From the NCBI GenBank assembly GCA_963921195.1, contig OY992537.1:13073716-13137715 (forward strand): DNA of 64,000 nt, written 5' to 3'. The notes beneath the pieces were generated by a model. It did no database searches. It saw only the letters and a program-made list of their open reading frames with translations, and was not told the DNA's origin. A program made the translations under genes and the position numbers. Shown here one piece after another: positions 22,159-33,131 of the stretch (positions are counted from its first letter, which is position 1; each line of letters begins with the position of its first letter). Origin of the DNA: Pegoplata infirma (lineage: Eukaryota; Arthropoda; Insecta; Diptera; Anthomyiidae).

Positions 22159-23678
22159 TCAGACTTTTCCATCGCTGGCTATGCCAGCGACCCCGCCACC
22201 CGTGAGACTCTTGGTCTCGCAAAGTAACAGTTTTTTAATTTTGGTTTTCCCTTTATGAAAATTATTATTCCTCTGTTTGCGATTGGCATCACCTGCCGAC
22301 TTATTTTTAATTTTCGAAATATTCTTATTTTTATTAAATGAGCATTTGTCCTCAACTACTAGCATAATATTTTCAGTTAAAGGGCCGCAATCTACTGGTT
22401 TGGTAGATTTTGTTTTACCTGAATTCCTAGAAGTTTTATTATTCTTTTTTCTTTCAGAATTTTCTTCAATAGGAAAATGTTTAACTAATTTTTTCTTATT
22501 ACTCTGTCTACCTGGTTTTATATTCTGTAGACTTTTTAGTCTAAGAGGTTCTGTTCTGTTTTTAATATGAATTTCATTAATCATATTATGCTTATCTTTA
22601 TGAAGAGCTGTGTGGTGATCTATTCCACATATTCTGCAACTTAAATAATTGCATGAAATACTCTTGTGACCATTATTTAAGCATTGTTTGCAAAGTCTAT
22701 TTTTTCTAACGATTTTCCATCTCGTTTTTATATCTAAACTCCTAAATAGCAAACAATGATTAAGAAAATGTTGAGAACAACATCCCATTACTCACTTTGG
22801 CTTTGATTTCTCTAAACTATCATCATAGTTTTTATTTTCTATTTCTTCCGATAACATTGCACATGCTTCAAGTGCACAGTGTCTATTTTTCAAAAACTTG
22901 CTTAAATCATTGATTTTTGGTATTTCACGAGAAGGTCCTAAAGAAAGCTCAAACTCTAATCTCAACTTCTCTTCCAACTTGCCTTCTACTATAAATGTTA
23001 CTAATGCCCCAAATTTATCTTCAGCACTAAGTCCCAAATGATTTAAACCCAATATATTTTCATCAACAACAGATCTCATTATGTTTACACTTTCAACTGT
23101 ATTAATAGTTTTCGGTGCATGCAATATACTTTTGAAACACTGGCTTATCATATACCTGTTGTTTGTAAACTTTTCGTCTAACAACTTCCAGGCTAAATTA
23201 TAATTTTCTCCTTTAATCGGAATATGTTTTATGCAATTTAATGCATCTCCACGCAATTTTGTTTTAAAAACAACATTTTCTGAATATTTGGATTTTCTGA
23301 ATTCCCAATAATCTGTTGGAATAACTCCTTAAAAGTTAACCAACTATCGTAATCTCCGTCAAAAAAAGGAATTTCTATTTTTGGAAGGCAGTTAGCTAAA
23401 AAATAACAATTTCCTGCACTAACTATAACACTTTTTTCCTTATGTTTCTTAATAAGATCTTCCTTATATTTTTCATTCCTAATGAATTTTAGTTTACTAC
23501 TTATTTCATCAATGTGTTTTATAATTACCACACATTCTTTATTTTTTCCATAAGTTTTTACGTCGTCAGCAAAGGATTTCACCAGGCATACCCATTTATT
23601 AAGCAGCTCCATCGGCACATCTTTAGCTTCGACATCTATCACAGCAGTATCGATGCTGGCTCCAATATCTGACTCCAT
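22159..23678 (-). pseudogene. BEL/Pao gag, disrupted (one frameshift, one stop)
   Basis: The capsid-nucleocapsid precursor starts at the ATG at 23678 (MESDIGAS). The first segment ends in LPKIEIPFFDGDYDSWLTF, the DUF1759-type signature of BEL/Pao gags. Near 23255 the frame shifts by one base, and the homologous text continues as LRGDALNCIKHIPI in the next frame. An in-frame TGA at 22792-22794 precedes the nucleocapsid part, which carries a perfect CX2CX4HX4C knuckle (CKQCLNNGHKSISC) followed by CRICGIDHHTALH, the second knuckle typical of this family. The reading ends at 22159 after a lysine- and asparagine-rich tail. Protease, RT, RNase H and integrase are absent. Confidence 0.9.
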
Positions 23679-23691
23679 TTTTGATATTTTC

Positions 23692-23765
23692 AATACTGCA
23701 CTTTAGCAGTTTTTGTTTACTACTGCACTTTAGCAGTTTTGGTTCAATACTGCACTTCAGCAGTG
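23692..23765 (-). repeat. Short tandem repeat in the BEL leader, 3 copies
   Basis: The word actgcactttagcagtttt and its variants repeat three times between the 5' LTR and gag. It could be a packaging or leader element, or simply slippage. Confidence 0.8.
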
Positions 23766-23799
23766 TTTTTGTTGTGTTATTTTTTTTTTTTATGCTCAT

Positions 23800-23824
23800 T
23801 TCGAGCGTCGGGTTATCACCAAAA
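23800..23824 (-). promoter_or_regulatory. Candidate primer-binding region
   Basis: On the minus strand the bases just inside the 5' LTR read TTTTGGTGATAACCCGACGC. The position and the TGG start fit a primer-binding site. I cannot name the tRNA. Confidence 0.5.
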
Positions 23825-24159
23825 TGTACACCTTGTACACCGATGTTGAATAAAACAACGACCACGTCTTGTTTGTTCGGTGGTTGGCTAGTAACAACCT
23901 TTTATTTACAACTTAAAATATCTTATATACTAAATTAAAACTAGAATCTACAAATAAAACTACCTGCGTAGACTACACATTTTGTCTACACAGTTCATTT
24001 CTTAAAATAGATAAGAATCTACGTGACCTCACGTAGATCCCTAATACAACAAGAAACGATCATAAAATACAATGTTTAATTGCTATGCATACAAATGTGC
24101 AGCACACATTTTATGACCTTTCGTTGTACGCTTCTTCAACATAGATACATAATTAAACA
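23825..24159 (-). repeat. 5' LTR of the BEL/Pao element
   Basis: It is 335 bp long, the same length as the 3' LTR and nearly identical to it. It should hold the promoter. I see no convincing TATA or Inr call beyond the general AT richness. Confidence 0.93.
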
Positions 24160-25411
24160 ACCGTTATTCTAGGTGGGTTTCGGTTGCCAACCCTGCTATT
24201 TTTTTAAATTTTTTGAAAAAATTTTATTGTAATTTTCCACTCTTAAAATCATTTCTACTGCTCCAATGGTGCGTCACAGAGTGGTCATTTATGAGACCGA
24301 CACCCATTAATTTTTACGTCTTAACATTTTTTTGGAACAAACTAATACCCTATCTCCAATTTCTAATGGGGTTCCCACACAAAAAGACATTTTTTTAAAA
24401 TTTGCTCCAACCACTCTAGCTGCCCTAAGAGCAACAAAATATATGACTGACCTACAATATTTTTTTAGTCCACACATTTTTTCTGAACCCACCTACCCTC
24501 TATATTTAACTATTAAGGCGGTCCCCATACAATTTTTTTTATTTTTTGTAAATTTGTTTAATTTAATCAGCTTCTACCGGTCCAATGGTGCGTCCGAGAG
24601 GGGTCATTAGGGAGACCGACCCCAATTTATTTTTACCCTCAAATATTTTTGTAAAACATACCTACGCCCTATCTCCACTCCCTAAGGGGAACATGAAAAG
24701 GCCTCGAATCAGAATAAACTCTTTTTCATTGCACAATTAAAAGGTCGAATAAATAACTAATTTTTATTCTTTAATAAAAATTAAAACACACTTAAAAAAT
24801 TTTTTTTCAAAGTGTCCGATTTGACATGGAATGCCCCATATATTCATGACCCTTGATCGATTTTAAGTCGATCTAGCGATGTCTGTCCGTCCGTCTGTCT
24901 GTCTGTCTGTCCATTGAAAACACGCTAACTTTTCAAAGACTTTACTGAGGCTCCTAAAGTTTGACATATATGTTGGCCATTTACGGGTCAGGTTGGTGTT
25001 GTAATCCAGTGAAATCGGTCAAGTGGTTCAAAAGTTATGAGCAAAAGAGTAAATTTCGGCAAGGGTATTTTGCGAATTTACGAGATAAAAAACACGATAA
25101 CTCTCGAAAGACAATAATGAGACTACTGAAACCTGGCATGTATCTTTACCGTTCCCCAGGTCTGTTTGGTATTGAATTTCAGCTCAATCGGTCAAGTGGT
25201 TCAAATGTTATAAGCAAAACCCTGAATTTCAGATTGGTTTCAACTTAAATGCCACGTGTTTTTTGTAATTTTTTTCTTACTCAAAATAAAATATTTCTAA
25301 TCAAAATTGTTAATTTTTATCACGTTAAAAAATGTAATATCCTTTAAAAAAAGGCATTGTGGAGGGTATTCATAGATTCGGCAAAGTCGAATTTAACTTT
25401 CCTACTTGTTT

Positions 25412-25732
25412 TTCAATAAATTGTATTTGTTAACCACCCTACAAAAGAATGTTTTGATTTATGTAAACTAAAAACCAATTACATAATTGCAACTGATTAT
25501 GTGGTAAATCTGGTGTTTACAAATTAATTGCTAAATGCGGATTTAAAATAAATAAATACTTCCTCCATGAAAGGGATAAAAAAAGTTACATTTATTTATT
25601 TAAATGTAAAGCCAATTATCGTTTTACTGTTTACATAAACTTAAAATCAATACAATTTATCTCACATTTTCAACATGAAAGTTAAAAAAAGTTTTTGATA
25701 AATGCCGAATAATTACACAGTGCAACAACCAA
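25412..25732. other. No gene; AT-rich spacer
   Basis: Nothing recognisable is seen between element A copy 2 and the small TIR element M. Confidence 0.4.
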
Positions 25733-26013
25733 AATCGGAATGCGATGATACCAAATGCAAATGAAAGTTGACATTTTCCATAACAAATCCCTCAAGGATT
25801 CTTTTAGTTAGTGCTAGATTCTTTTTACACTTATTTGAAGTTGGTGAACTATTATTATAATTATGATTACTTGAAAACTGTGTAAGAGGCGTATACCTAA
25901 TTTTGTTATTGCCTTAAAATAACAATTAATAAACTAAATAAACTTAAACCTTGGGTTGTTTGTTATGGAAAATGTCAACTTTCATTTGCTTTTGGTTTCA
26001 TCCAATTCCGATT
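25733..26013. mobile_element. TIR element M (about 281 bp, arms about 55 bp)
   Basis: The left arm (aatcggaatgcgatgatacc, then gcaaatgaaagttgacattt) is mirrored by the right arm (aaatgtcaactttcatttgc, then ggtttcatccaattccgatt) with a few changes. The interior has no gene. The superfamily is unknown because no clean target duplication was found. Confidence 0.75.
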
Positions 26014-27460
26014 CGGAAAGTTTGATGTGTTAGTTTTTGTAATAATGTGACTTAAGTTTCTGCATGCTAAAAAATTGACTTTATTTTAAAGATCAATTAA
26101 TAATTCGACAATTTTTTAAACAAGAACCCAATGTTTTGAAAAAAGTGCTGTTTAAGTTTTATGTTGCCTTTTTTTAGGTTTAGTGTTTGAATTAGAAAAC
26201 GATTAAAAATCACTAACAAGATTTTGATAAAAATCTTATTTAAACATCTTTTAACTTATTTTATTTTAAGTAAATCAAATTAAATTCAGTTGAAATTCCT
26301 TTTTTACCAAAACCATATAAAAACCCAAATTACTCCCATATTCTCCAAAATAACCACAAAAAGTTAAATCGTACTACAAATGTATGCTGTCATCAAAAGT
26401 GTTAGCGCCTGAAAGTATACTAGCAAAAAACAAATCAAACCAGAATATCTAATGGTTGAATAAGTGGTAAACTGACTACTCTGGATTCAACAATAGCTAC
26501 AAAGTAGCTACAAATACAGAACAAAAAGAAACAAATGTTTTTTTTTTTTTTTGGTAAATGCTTAAGTTATCCAGTTATAAGCTTATTTTAAATACCACAT
26601 AGTTAAATATGGTTTTATTCTAATTTTGTCTTTTTTATTCATATAATTTGTCTCCAACAGACAATAAGAAATATTCGTTTTTTATGTAATGTAATTTAAA
26701 CAATTTGTTGAAGACCTGGTGTATTAAGTTTTTAACAAGTTTTATATTATTTTACGTTTAACAATTTTGTGGTTTTAAGAAATTTGTATTGACCAAAATG
26801 AAAATTAAAAAAACATTTACTACACTCATAATAAAATGTTTGTTTAGTCAGCGAAGATTGTGGCATAAGGGATTTTAGTATTTATTTAAAAAAATTTCAA
26901 GGGGGGCAAGGAGGAAATTCCCAAGCCAAATTAAAAAAAAGGCGAAAAAAAGAGATTAAAAGAGGAAAGAAAAGAAATGAAGAAGGAAATTTTGTCAACA
27001 AATTTTCCAAAGAAAAGAAAATTTTGAAATCCGAAAATTTTTCTAAAAAAAATTTATATTTTTTAAGAAAAAATCTGAAAAATTTTAAAGCACAAATGTG
27101 ACTAAATCTAAAAAAATTATAAAAAAATTTCTTTTAATCTGGAAGTTCATATAACGAAGAGATTAAAAAAAAAAAAATTGTTGTTATCGTGACAATTAGA
27201 AAAATATTACAGGATCTTAATTTGTTTTATGTGCATAATGTAAAAAACCTTGTAAAATTTCAAGCAAAGTTTTTACCTTTTTTTTTGCTACCTCCTATTT
27301 GACAAGAATTGCTTGTTATTTTATAAGCTCTTTACCAACAATTTTGTAATCTTTCAAACATTTTACTAATAAAATAGTAAATTTGCAATTTTTTTCACAC
27401 GATAAAACAAGGTGGTTTTGTGAATTTAAAAAAAATTTCAAATTCGAGAACAGTGTAATT
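26014..27460. other. No gene; AT-rich
   Basis: No domain, repeat or structured element is recognised over about 1.4 kb. Purine-rich runs occur near 26900-27000. Confidence 0.4.
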
Positions 27461-27526
27461 GTTGTACAATGAGAAAATCTGAAAAAAGTCAACTGACAAC
27501 ACAGGCTAAGTGAAGATGTCGACAGC

Positions 27527-27556
27527 TTTCGGAAGATGCCACCCTTCCGTCATCAG
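27527..27556 (-). ncRNA. Hammerhead-like ribozyme core
   Basis: On the minus strand the sequence reads CTGATGA, one spacer base, GGAAG, an 8-base loop, CTTCC, then GAAA. This is the conserved core of a type I hammerhead (CUGANGA, stem II, GAAA). The bases after GAAA (GCTGTCGAC) would have to supply stem III, which is very short in retroelement hammerheads. Activity is not shown. Confidence 0.5.
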
Positions 27557-27742
27557 CACTGAGAATATTGAGAAAAATACAACTCTGTTAAAAGCTGAGA
27601 TTGATTAAGTTTCTGCCAAGTGAATACAACACGAATGATGGTGGGTATACGGGTTATTCAACATGAAAGTAATTCCGATATTCAAATTGTTCAAAAGTTT
27701 CATTTAAATGACTAATTTAAATCTGATACACATTAAGGAGTG

Positions 27743-27772
27743 TTGATGATGGAAGGGTGGCATCTTCCAAAA
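27743..27772 (+). ncRNA. Degenerate hammerhead-like core (other arm of H)
   Basis: This is the inverted partner of the core at 27527. Two catalytic-core bases have changed (TTGATGA for CTGATGA, AAAA for GAAA), while the stem GGAAG/CTTCC is kept. It is expected to be inactive. Confidence 0.4.
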
Positions 27773-27840
27773 GCTGTCGACATCTCCACTTAGCCTGTGT
27801 TGTCAGTCGATTTTTTTTTCAGATTTTCTCATTGTACAAC

Positions 27841-28188
27841 ATTTTTTTATTATTTCTCAGAAATAATTAATATGGACGTAAACCGAACTAAATAAAAATT
27901 CAGTTATAAAATATACAGTCCAATAATATATAAACACAATTTCTTTTTTTTCTATTTTTTATTGAATTTTTATTATAATACAAATTTTTGAAAAGAAAAT
28001 TATCTATTATTTTTTTTTTTGAAGGAATAGAACTTATGTTTTTGGTCCTCATTGGTCGCCGGACTTTTTCAGACATATTGACCAATATCCATAGTATTTA
28101 TTTCTACGGCTAACTTTGGCGACCGTCTGCTACGCCGATTACAGTGAGGCGATATGTAAACCTTGATTTTACATATTTTTTTAACATA
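27841..28188. other. No gene; AT-rich spacer
   Basis: Nothing is supported here. A short frame near 27900-28085 is lysine/asparagine-rich and resembles chance coding. Confidence 0.4.
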
Positions 28189-28423
28189 TGAAGGGCTTAC
28201 TGCAAGAACTTGATAAGCAACATTTTATTTTTTGTGTTTTCGCCTTCTTCTGAAGTTCCATTGATAGATTTTTGGCAGAAGTCTTGCTTTAACCCTTCGT
28301 ACAAGTGTATTGAGCATAAAAGATCCGCAAAGGTTCTATTTTCTACATTATTTTAAACGTTTTAAGGCAAAAACCATCATAAAATGAAATGATGCTTATC
28401 GAGTTTTCACAATAAGCCCTTCA
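28189..28423. mobile_element. MITE N (235 bp) with TA flanks
   Basis: TGAAGGGCTTACTGCAAGAA at the left is mirrored by TGAAGGGCTTATTGTGAAAA read inward from the right, and the similarity continues for about 50 bases (cgataagcatcatttt). TA lies outside each end (28187-28188 and 28424-28425), which fits a Tc1/mariner-type target. No transposase. Confidence 0.75.
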
Positions 28424-28430
28424 TATATTT

Positions 28431-29306
28431 AACAAGTAGAAAAATTAAATTCGACTTGGTCGAATCTATGAATACCCTCCACAATGTTATCTGATAGTAA
28501 TTTTCTAAAAAAAATTTCAAAAAATTGCATTACAATTTTTTTATTAGAAATATATATATTATTTTGAGTCAAACTTTCTTTTAAACAATCAAATTTTTTT
28601 GAGTGTAAAATTTTTTTGACTGTCAACATTTTTTTGAGTCTGCCATTTCATTAAACAAAAAAAAATTATAATGTGTACATTTTTTTTTTGAGTGTAACAT
28701 TTTTTTTTGAGTGTAAATACTTTTTTAGTGTACAATTTCTTTGAGTAACAAATTACTTTGTAAAATATTTTTGTTGTCAATCATACACATACTTTATTTG
28801 ATTTTTTCCCGTTACATACAGTTACACTAACAATAACAAAACAATAACAAATATTTACTTGTCTAACAACTAAACTGCACCCCACGACAAGAAAACAAAC
28901 AACAACAAGTTTTACAAAACTGGTATTTCACCATGCATATAAAACTTGTTTAACGAGTTTTCAACAGTTTAAGGTGAAACAAATCTGAAATTCACTGCTT
29001 TGCTTATAACTTTTGAACCACTGAACCGATTTTGCTGAAATTCAAAACCAAACAGCCTCGAGAAACGACAAATATGTATGCTAAGCTTAAGCCCCCTCAG
29101 AATTGCCTTTCGAAAGTTATAGTGGTTTTAATCTTGTAAATTCGAAAAATACCCTTGCCGAAATTTACTATTTTGCTCATAACTTTTGAACCACTGGACC
29201 GATTTCGCTGGATTGCAATACCAACCTGACCCGGTAAATGGAGAACATATATGTCAAACTTCAGGAGCCTCCGTAAAGTCTTTCAAAAGTTAGCGTGTTT
29301 TCAACG

Positions 29307-29337
<31 letters not shown>

Positions 29338-29504
29338 GGACGGACGGACGGACGGACGGTCGGACATCGCTAGATCGACTTAAAATCGATCAAGGATCAT
29401 GAATATATATACTTTATGGGGTCCTAGACCAATATTTCGATGTGTTACAAACGGAATGACAAACTTATATATACCCTCTATCACTAGAGTGGAGGGTATA
29501 AAAA
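28431..29504 (+). mobile_element. mini-me/DINE-like element A, copy 3
   Basis: Full-length features in order: aacaagtagaaaaattaaat, the cgacttggtcgaatc palindrome, taccctccac, two short blocks containing cataacttttgaaccactg, the (GACA)n(GACG)n tract (29307-29365), atcgctagatcgacttaaaa, the TA tract, and the end hairpin taccctctatcactagagtg followed by gagggtataaaaa. No coding capacity. Confidence 0.85.
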
Positions 29505-30591
29505 GTGGGCGTGGCAGTTATATGACTGGCGCCATTTTTTTGTGATATTATTTCTGCAGTCATTGAGAGTATATGCACCAAATTTAAAGAAATTATTACC
29601 AAAATTAAAATTTTTTGAAAAAGTGCGCGTGGCCCCTAACTGGACTCCCATTTTTTTCGTAATGTTATTTTCGAAATCAAAATGACCATGTATACCAAAT
29701 TTCAAATCAATATAAAAAAATTGGATTTTTGCCGTCCTAGATTGGCCAAACGTGGCACTGTGCATTGCACTGTGGGCCAGCATTCCTGAATTTTGGACAA
29801 AAATAGACCGCTTAACCTATATGACGAAAAAGTATTACATATCGGTGGTAAAGGATTGCTGATCACGATTCTGAAAAAAAATTAAAAATTTAAAATGGCG
29901 GATCCAAAATGGCGGACATCGTTTTTTTATTTAATATAATCATTAGCGATGTATTTTTGGGTCGTTAATAACAAATATCAGCTCGAAATCCAATATGGCG
30001 ATAAATTTGAATATTCTCTTTTGGTCAAAAACTTAGATTTAATGGTTTTTCGGATGTTAAAGCTGATTTTGGAATTAAAGATTTAAAATTCAAAATGACG
30101 GATCTAATATGGCGGATATGCTTTTGTAATTCTTAGCTAATGGTACTTAAATTAGTCATTTTCGATGTATTTAGGGTCGGTAATTACGAATATTAGCTCC
30201 GATTTTTTTTTAATTCAAAATGGCGGATCCAATATGGCCACAAATAAAATATTTAGTTTTCATTTCATTTTTTTCATTTCATTTCATTTATTTATTCATT
30301 TGCAATATGTGTAGCCTAATTGGCCAATTGATATATTACAATATATACAAACTAATGTATATTACAATATATACAAACTAATGTATATGTTGTCTAATTT
30401 TGATGGTTTTTGTAATGCAAAATCTAATTTTAGAATCAAATATTCAAAATAGCCGATCCCATATGGCGGACATGATATTTAAATTATTGTTGAATGTTTC
30501 AAAATTTCACCAGAAAATGATTGCGCAACACGAACTCAGATTTTCTGAAATCAAAATGGCGGATCCAAAATTTAGTACATAGCTATTTAAA
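29505..30591. other. No gene; repeated atggcgga(tc) words
   Basis: The motif aaaatggcggatcc and its variants recur at roughly 200-bp spacing (29890, 30100, 30220, 30550), suggesting an old diverged tandem structure. A 26-bp unit (attacaatatatacaaacta...) is duplicated at 30335-30386. The words gcactgtgggcca (29767) and tgcccacagtgc (31980) are inverted and might bound an old element of about 2.2 kb. Confidence 0.4.
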
Positions 30592-31447
30592 ACAAGTAAG
30601 AAAATTATAGTCGGTCAAGACCGACCATATAATACCCTACACCAGAGTTTCCCGGACCATGGGTCCCAAGTTCAAACATGGACTGATTGGATCTATATTT
30701 TGTCAAATCTTTAATAAGTGTAAAAAGCAATCACTAATCAAATTTAAGTGGAATAGGCTTCTTTTTGTTGACAATAAATCGCTTCAACTGAATATCGGGC
30801 GAAATTTCCACATGGGACCTAAGTCCAAAATGGTCCGATGATAATTAGATTTGATAAGGTTATTAAAGTACGCGTTTAACATACACAAACAGAATTTTAA
30901 TTAAATATTTTCTATTTTCATGAAAATTGAGAGATTTATGTGAAAATCGGGAAGGTGGTTTGTATGGGGGCTACTAGAAGAACTGGTTCGATTTCTTTAA
31001 AATTCAGAATGGTGATTTGTGTGTATAAAACATTAATTCCTGCCAAATTTTAAAAAGATACCTATTAAAATGCGACTATTAGAGTCATTTGAGCCAAAAC
31101 TAAAGAGGACCTTTGTATGGGGGCTAGGTCTAAATATGGACTGATTTTTTCCAATTTCAATAGGCTTCGTCCCTGGGCCAAAAGAGGATTAAGTTTTAAA
31201 TTTCAAGTCAATTGATCGAGAATTGCGACCTGTATCGTGTTTACACCGTTTACATGGACAGACAGACGGACGGACAGACGGACGGACGGACGGACGGACG
31301 GACGGACATCGCTAAATCGACTCAAAAAGTGATTCTAAGTCGATCGGTATACTTAAAAGTGGGTCTAGGACCAATATTTCGGGTAGTTACAAACATCAGC
31401 ACAAACTCATTATACCCTGTACCACAGTGTGGTGTAGGGTATAAAAA
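30592..31447 (+). mobile_element. mini-me/DINE-like element, subfamily 2
   Basis: It has the same architecture as element A with a different sequence: start aacaagtaagaaaattatag, palindrome ggtcaagaccgacc, taccctacacc; then (GACA/GACG)n at 31257-31307, atcgctaaatcgactc, and end hairpin taccacagtgtggtgtaggg followed by tataaaaa. The start taccctacac is complementary to the end gtgtagggta. Confidence 0.8.
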
Positions 31448-33131
31448 TGTACAATGTTTACATTTCTAAGTTTTTATAAATCCCTCTTTTTGCTTTTATC
31501 AGAAGATTTTAATAAAATATTTTTGTCTTTTAAATGCGTCAAAAATTTCATAAATTCAGTGGCTTATTTAAGAGAGAACATTTTTATTTCCTAAAAATAT
31601 TAAAAATGCTGTCGCCAAAATATTCTTGCTTAAGTTCGTTCCCAGCTTTAATATTTAGCAGTAGAGATGGACGCTGGTCATGTTAATTACGCGTGATCGA
31701 AAGTCAGCGTGATAAAAAATTTTTGTTCGTGAGTGCTAAGTGAGTAAGACATTTTTTGAGTTAAAATTATTTAATTGTCGTGTTTTAAATGTTTAGCGTG
31801 AGTTACGCGTGAGCGTGAGTTACACGCAAGCGGTGTTTTGTTTACTCATGTAAATAGCGGGTAAGTGTGAGAAAAAAACGATTGAGTAAATTATGTTTTG
31901 TTTTTGCGTGGGCGTGAGTCAAAAACAAATTCGATATGTTGACATTTGAAAAAAATATTGGCAAAAAAAGGAAATTCTTGCCCACAGTGCATTGGATTTG
32001 GCTCAATTAATTTTGAATAATCTAAAACATTGATCGCCTTGCGCCACCGGTTAATTTAATCTGGTTGCTTTCAAATTCGTACCATATAATTTTTAGGTCT
32101 AGTGGAATAAAAATTTGCTTAGAGACCTGGGAAATTCTTAAGTTAATGAAAAAATACCACTGTTCTTTGGCAGGTTTCTTTTGAATCAGCACAGGTTGTG
32201 ATGAAGACATTTTCTCACAAAAGAGACTTGTGATTTTTATGAAAAGTGTAAAATTTGTGATAGGTCATTTGTATCTGATTGTGAGTGACATGTCACGTGG
32301 CATATCAACAAACGGTTCCTTTTTCTTCAGGGATACAAAAATAATTCTGGAAGTATTTTACAATACTTTTTCTGAATTAGACAAGTTTTAAAAATTGTAC
32401 TTTCACGTTTTTTGTGGGTTTCGTTTGTCTTATAGTTTCAAATCTATTTTTTATTTTTAAATTTTAATCAATATCAAATTCCCAACATACATGTACAATA
32501 AATATTTATAGCTTTCGAAAACAAAACATCCTTAAACTCTGCAATTTAAAACCACCAATAAATATTTTTTTAAATCCAACAACAAAATCTCTGGCAATGA
32601 AAATCCACTTGTCTTAAAAAGGATCTTGTTTTCTGTTTTTATTTCTTTTTTTTTGGCTTCTGCCAAAATATAAAGTTAACTAAAGTAACTAACATTAAGT
32701 GTTGAAATTATAGCCAAAGTGTTTTCGATGTTGTGGTGTTGAGTTGAGTTTACCCCAAAAATAAAATCCAAAACAGCCATAAATTATAATTTAGAAAATA
32801 CTTACATACATACTTACATACCCTCATAAGTAAAACCAAGTGGTTTTTGGTTCGTTGGTTGGGAAGATGTTTGTAACTAGGTTTCTTATATAAAAGTTTC
32901 TTTTTCATACTGCTAATACAAATTGTGGAAAAGAGTAAAAAATTTGACACTTGTTTAGTAGCAATATAAAAAATGTTGTAATAGTAAATAAAGGGCAAAG
33001 TTGTAAAGCAAAATATAAACACTTGTTAAGTGTTGAAAGTCTTTAAAAGTGATTTGTTTATTAATAAATTGCTATAAAACTAATAAAAAAAACCGAAAAA
33101 CACATCATGATTTATTGCCTAAAACAAGAAA
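31448..33131. other. No gene; includes a gtgag/gcgtgagtta-rich patch
   Basis: A GC-richer stretch at 31680-31920 repeats gcgtgagtta, cgtgagcgtg and related words. The short minus frame at 32022-32210 has a less biased composition than its neighbours but no domain I recognise. The rest is AT-rich. Confidence 0.4.

Larger units (their letters stand above)
21367..24159 (-). mobile_element. BEL/Pao LTR retrotransposon, gag only, 5-bp TSD ACCGT
   Basis: Two 335-bp LTRs bound 2,123 bp of interior. Exact 5-bp duplications ACCGT flank it at 21362-21366 and 24160-24164. In the element's sense the LTR runs TGTTTAATTATG to GGTGTACA. The interior codes a BEL/Pao-type gag only; about 4 kb of pol expected in autonomous members is absent. 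The LTRs differ at one position that I can see, so the insertion is recent, although the gag is already broken. Confidence 0.93.
21034..24195. mobile_element. hAT-type fold-back MITE interrupted by a BEL/Pao element
   Basis: The ends CAGGGTTGGCAACCGAAACC and, inverted at 24195, CAGGGTTGGCAACCGAAACC are identical over 20 bases and continue as an almost complete palindrome (about 365 bp without the insert). Flanks ctatattt and ctattttt fit an 8-bp hAT target duplication with one change. The CAGGG...GGCAACC ends are typical of hAT elements. The interior has only palindromic arms (ggttgcggtacaatagccaa on both sides) and no gene. Confidence 0.88.
19574..24837. mobile_element. Family B element, copy 1, carrying nested insertions
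   Basis: Left end gcattccatatcaaatcgga and right end tccgatttgacatggaatgc are inverted copies. The left arm matches copy B3 in order (ttcgatatctttt-, tactcataac, gatcgtgggataacga, aatggtgcgtc-, ctatctccactccctaag blocks). Unlike B3, this copy is not palindromic: its right end is only a short TIR. It hosts one hAT-like element (19746) and one hAT fold-back MITE (21034). No transposase is coded, so it is non-autonomous. Confidence 0.85.
19472..25411 (-). mobile_element. mini-me/DINE-like element A, copy 2, split by a 5.3-kb insertion
   Basis: The 3' hairpin (taccctccactctggtgata) starts at 19478. The body resumes at 24838 with attcatgacccttgatcgat, the (GTCY)n tract (24880-24911) and the family block, and ends with gattcggcaaagtcgaattt and ctacttgtttt. 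Family B copy 1 entered the (TA)n tract. Without the insertion the element is about 676 bp. Confidence 0.85.
27461..27840. mobile_element. TIR element H (380 bp) with hammerhead-like arms
   Basis: The ends gttgtacaatgagaaaatct and agattttctcattgtacaac are perfectly inverted. The arms continue for about 95 bases through acacaggctaagtg, gatgtcgacagctttc and the hairpin ggaag ... cttcc. Each arm carries a hammerhead-like core, described separately. One arm recurs alone at 54894-55011. The layout could be two Penelope-type tails in opposite orientation or a true MITE. Confidence 0.7.

Noticed and set aside
22277..22570. 97-codon + strand frame
   Set aside because: It lies antisense to the BEL/Pao gag nucleocapsid region and has no domain of its own.
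24961..25248. 95-codon frame, repeated in similar form at 48867-49229
   Set aside because: It is shared because both lie in element A. The frame is broken in other copies, so I read it as non-coding repeat text.
31212..31469. Frame with DRQTDGQTDGRTDGRTD
   Set aside because: It is the (GACA/GACG)n microsatellite translated; no gene.
32022..32210. 62-codon minus frame with fairly normal composition
   Set aside because: It has no domain, no splice context I can support and no neighbour evidence. It could be an exon or a transposase scrap, but I cannot tell.
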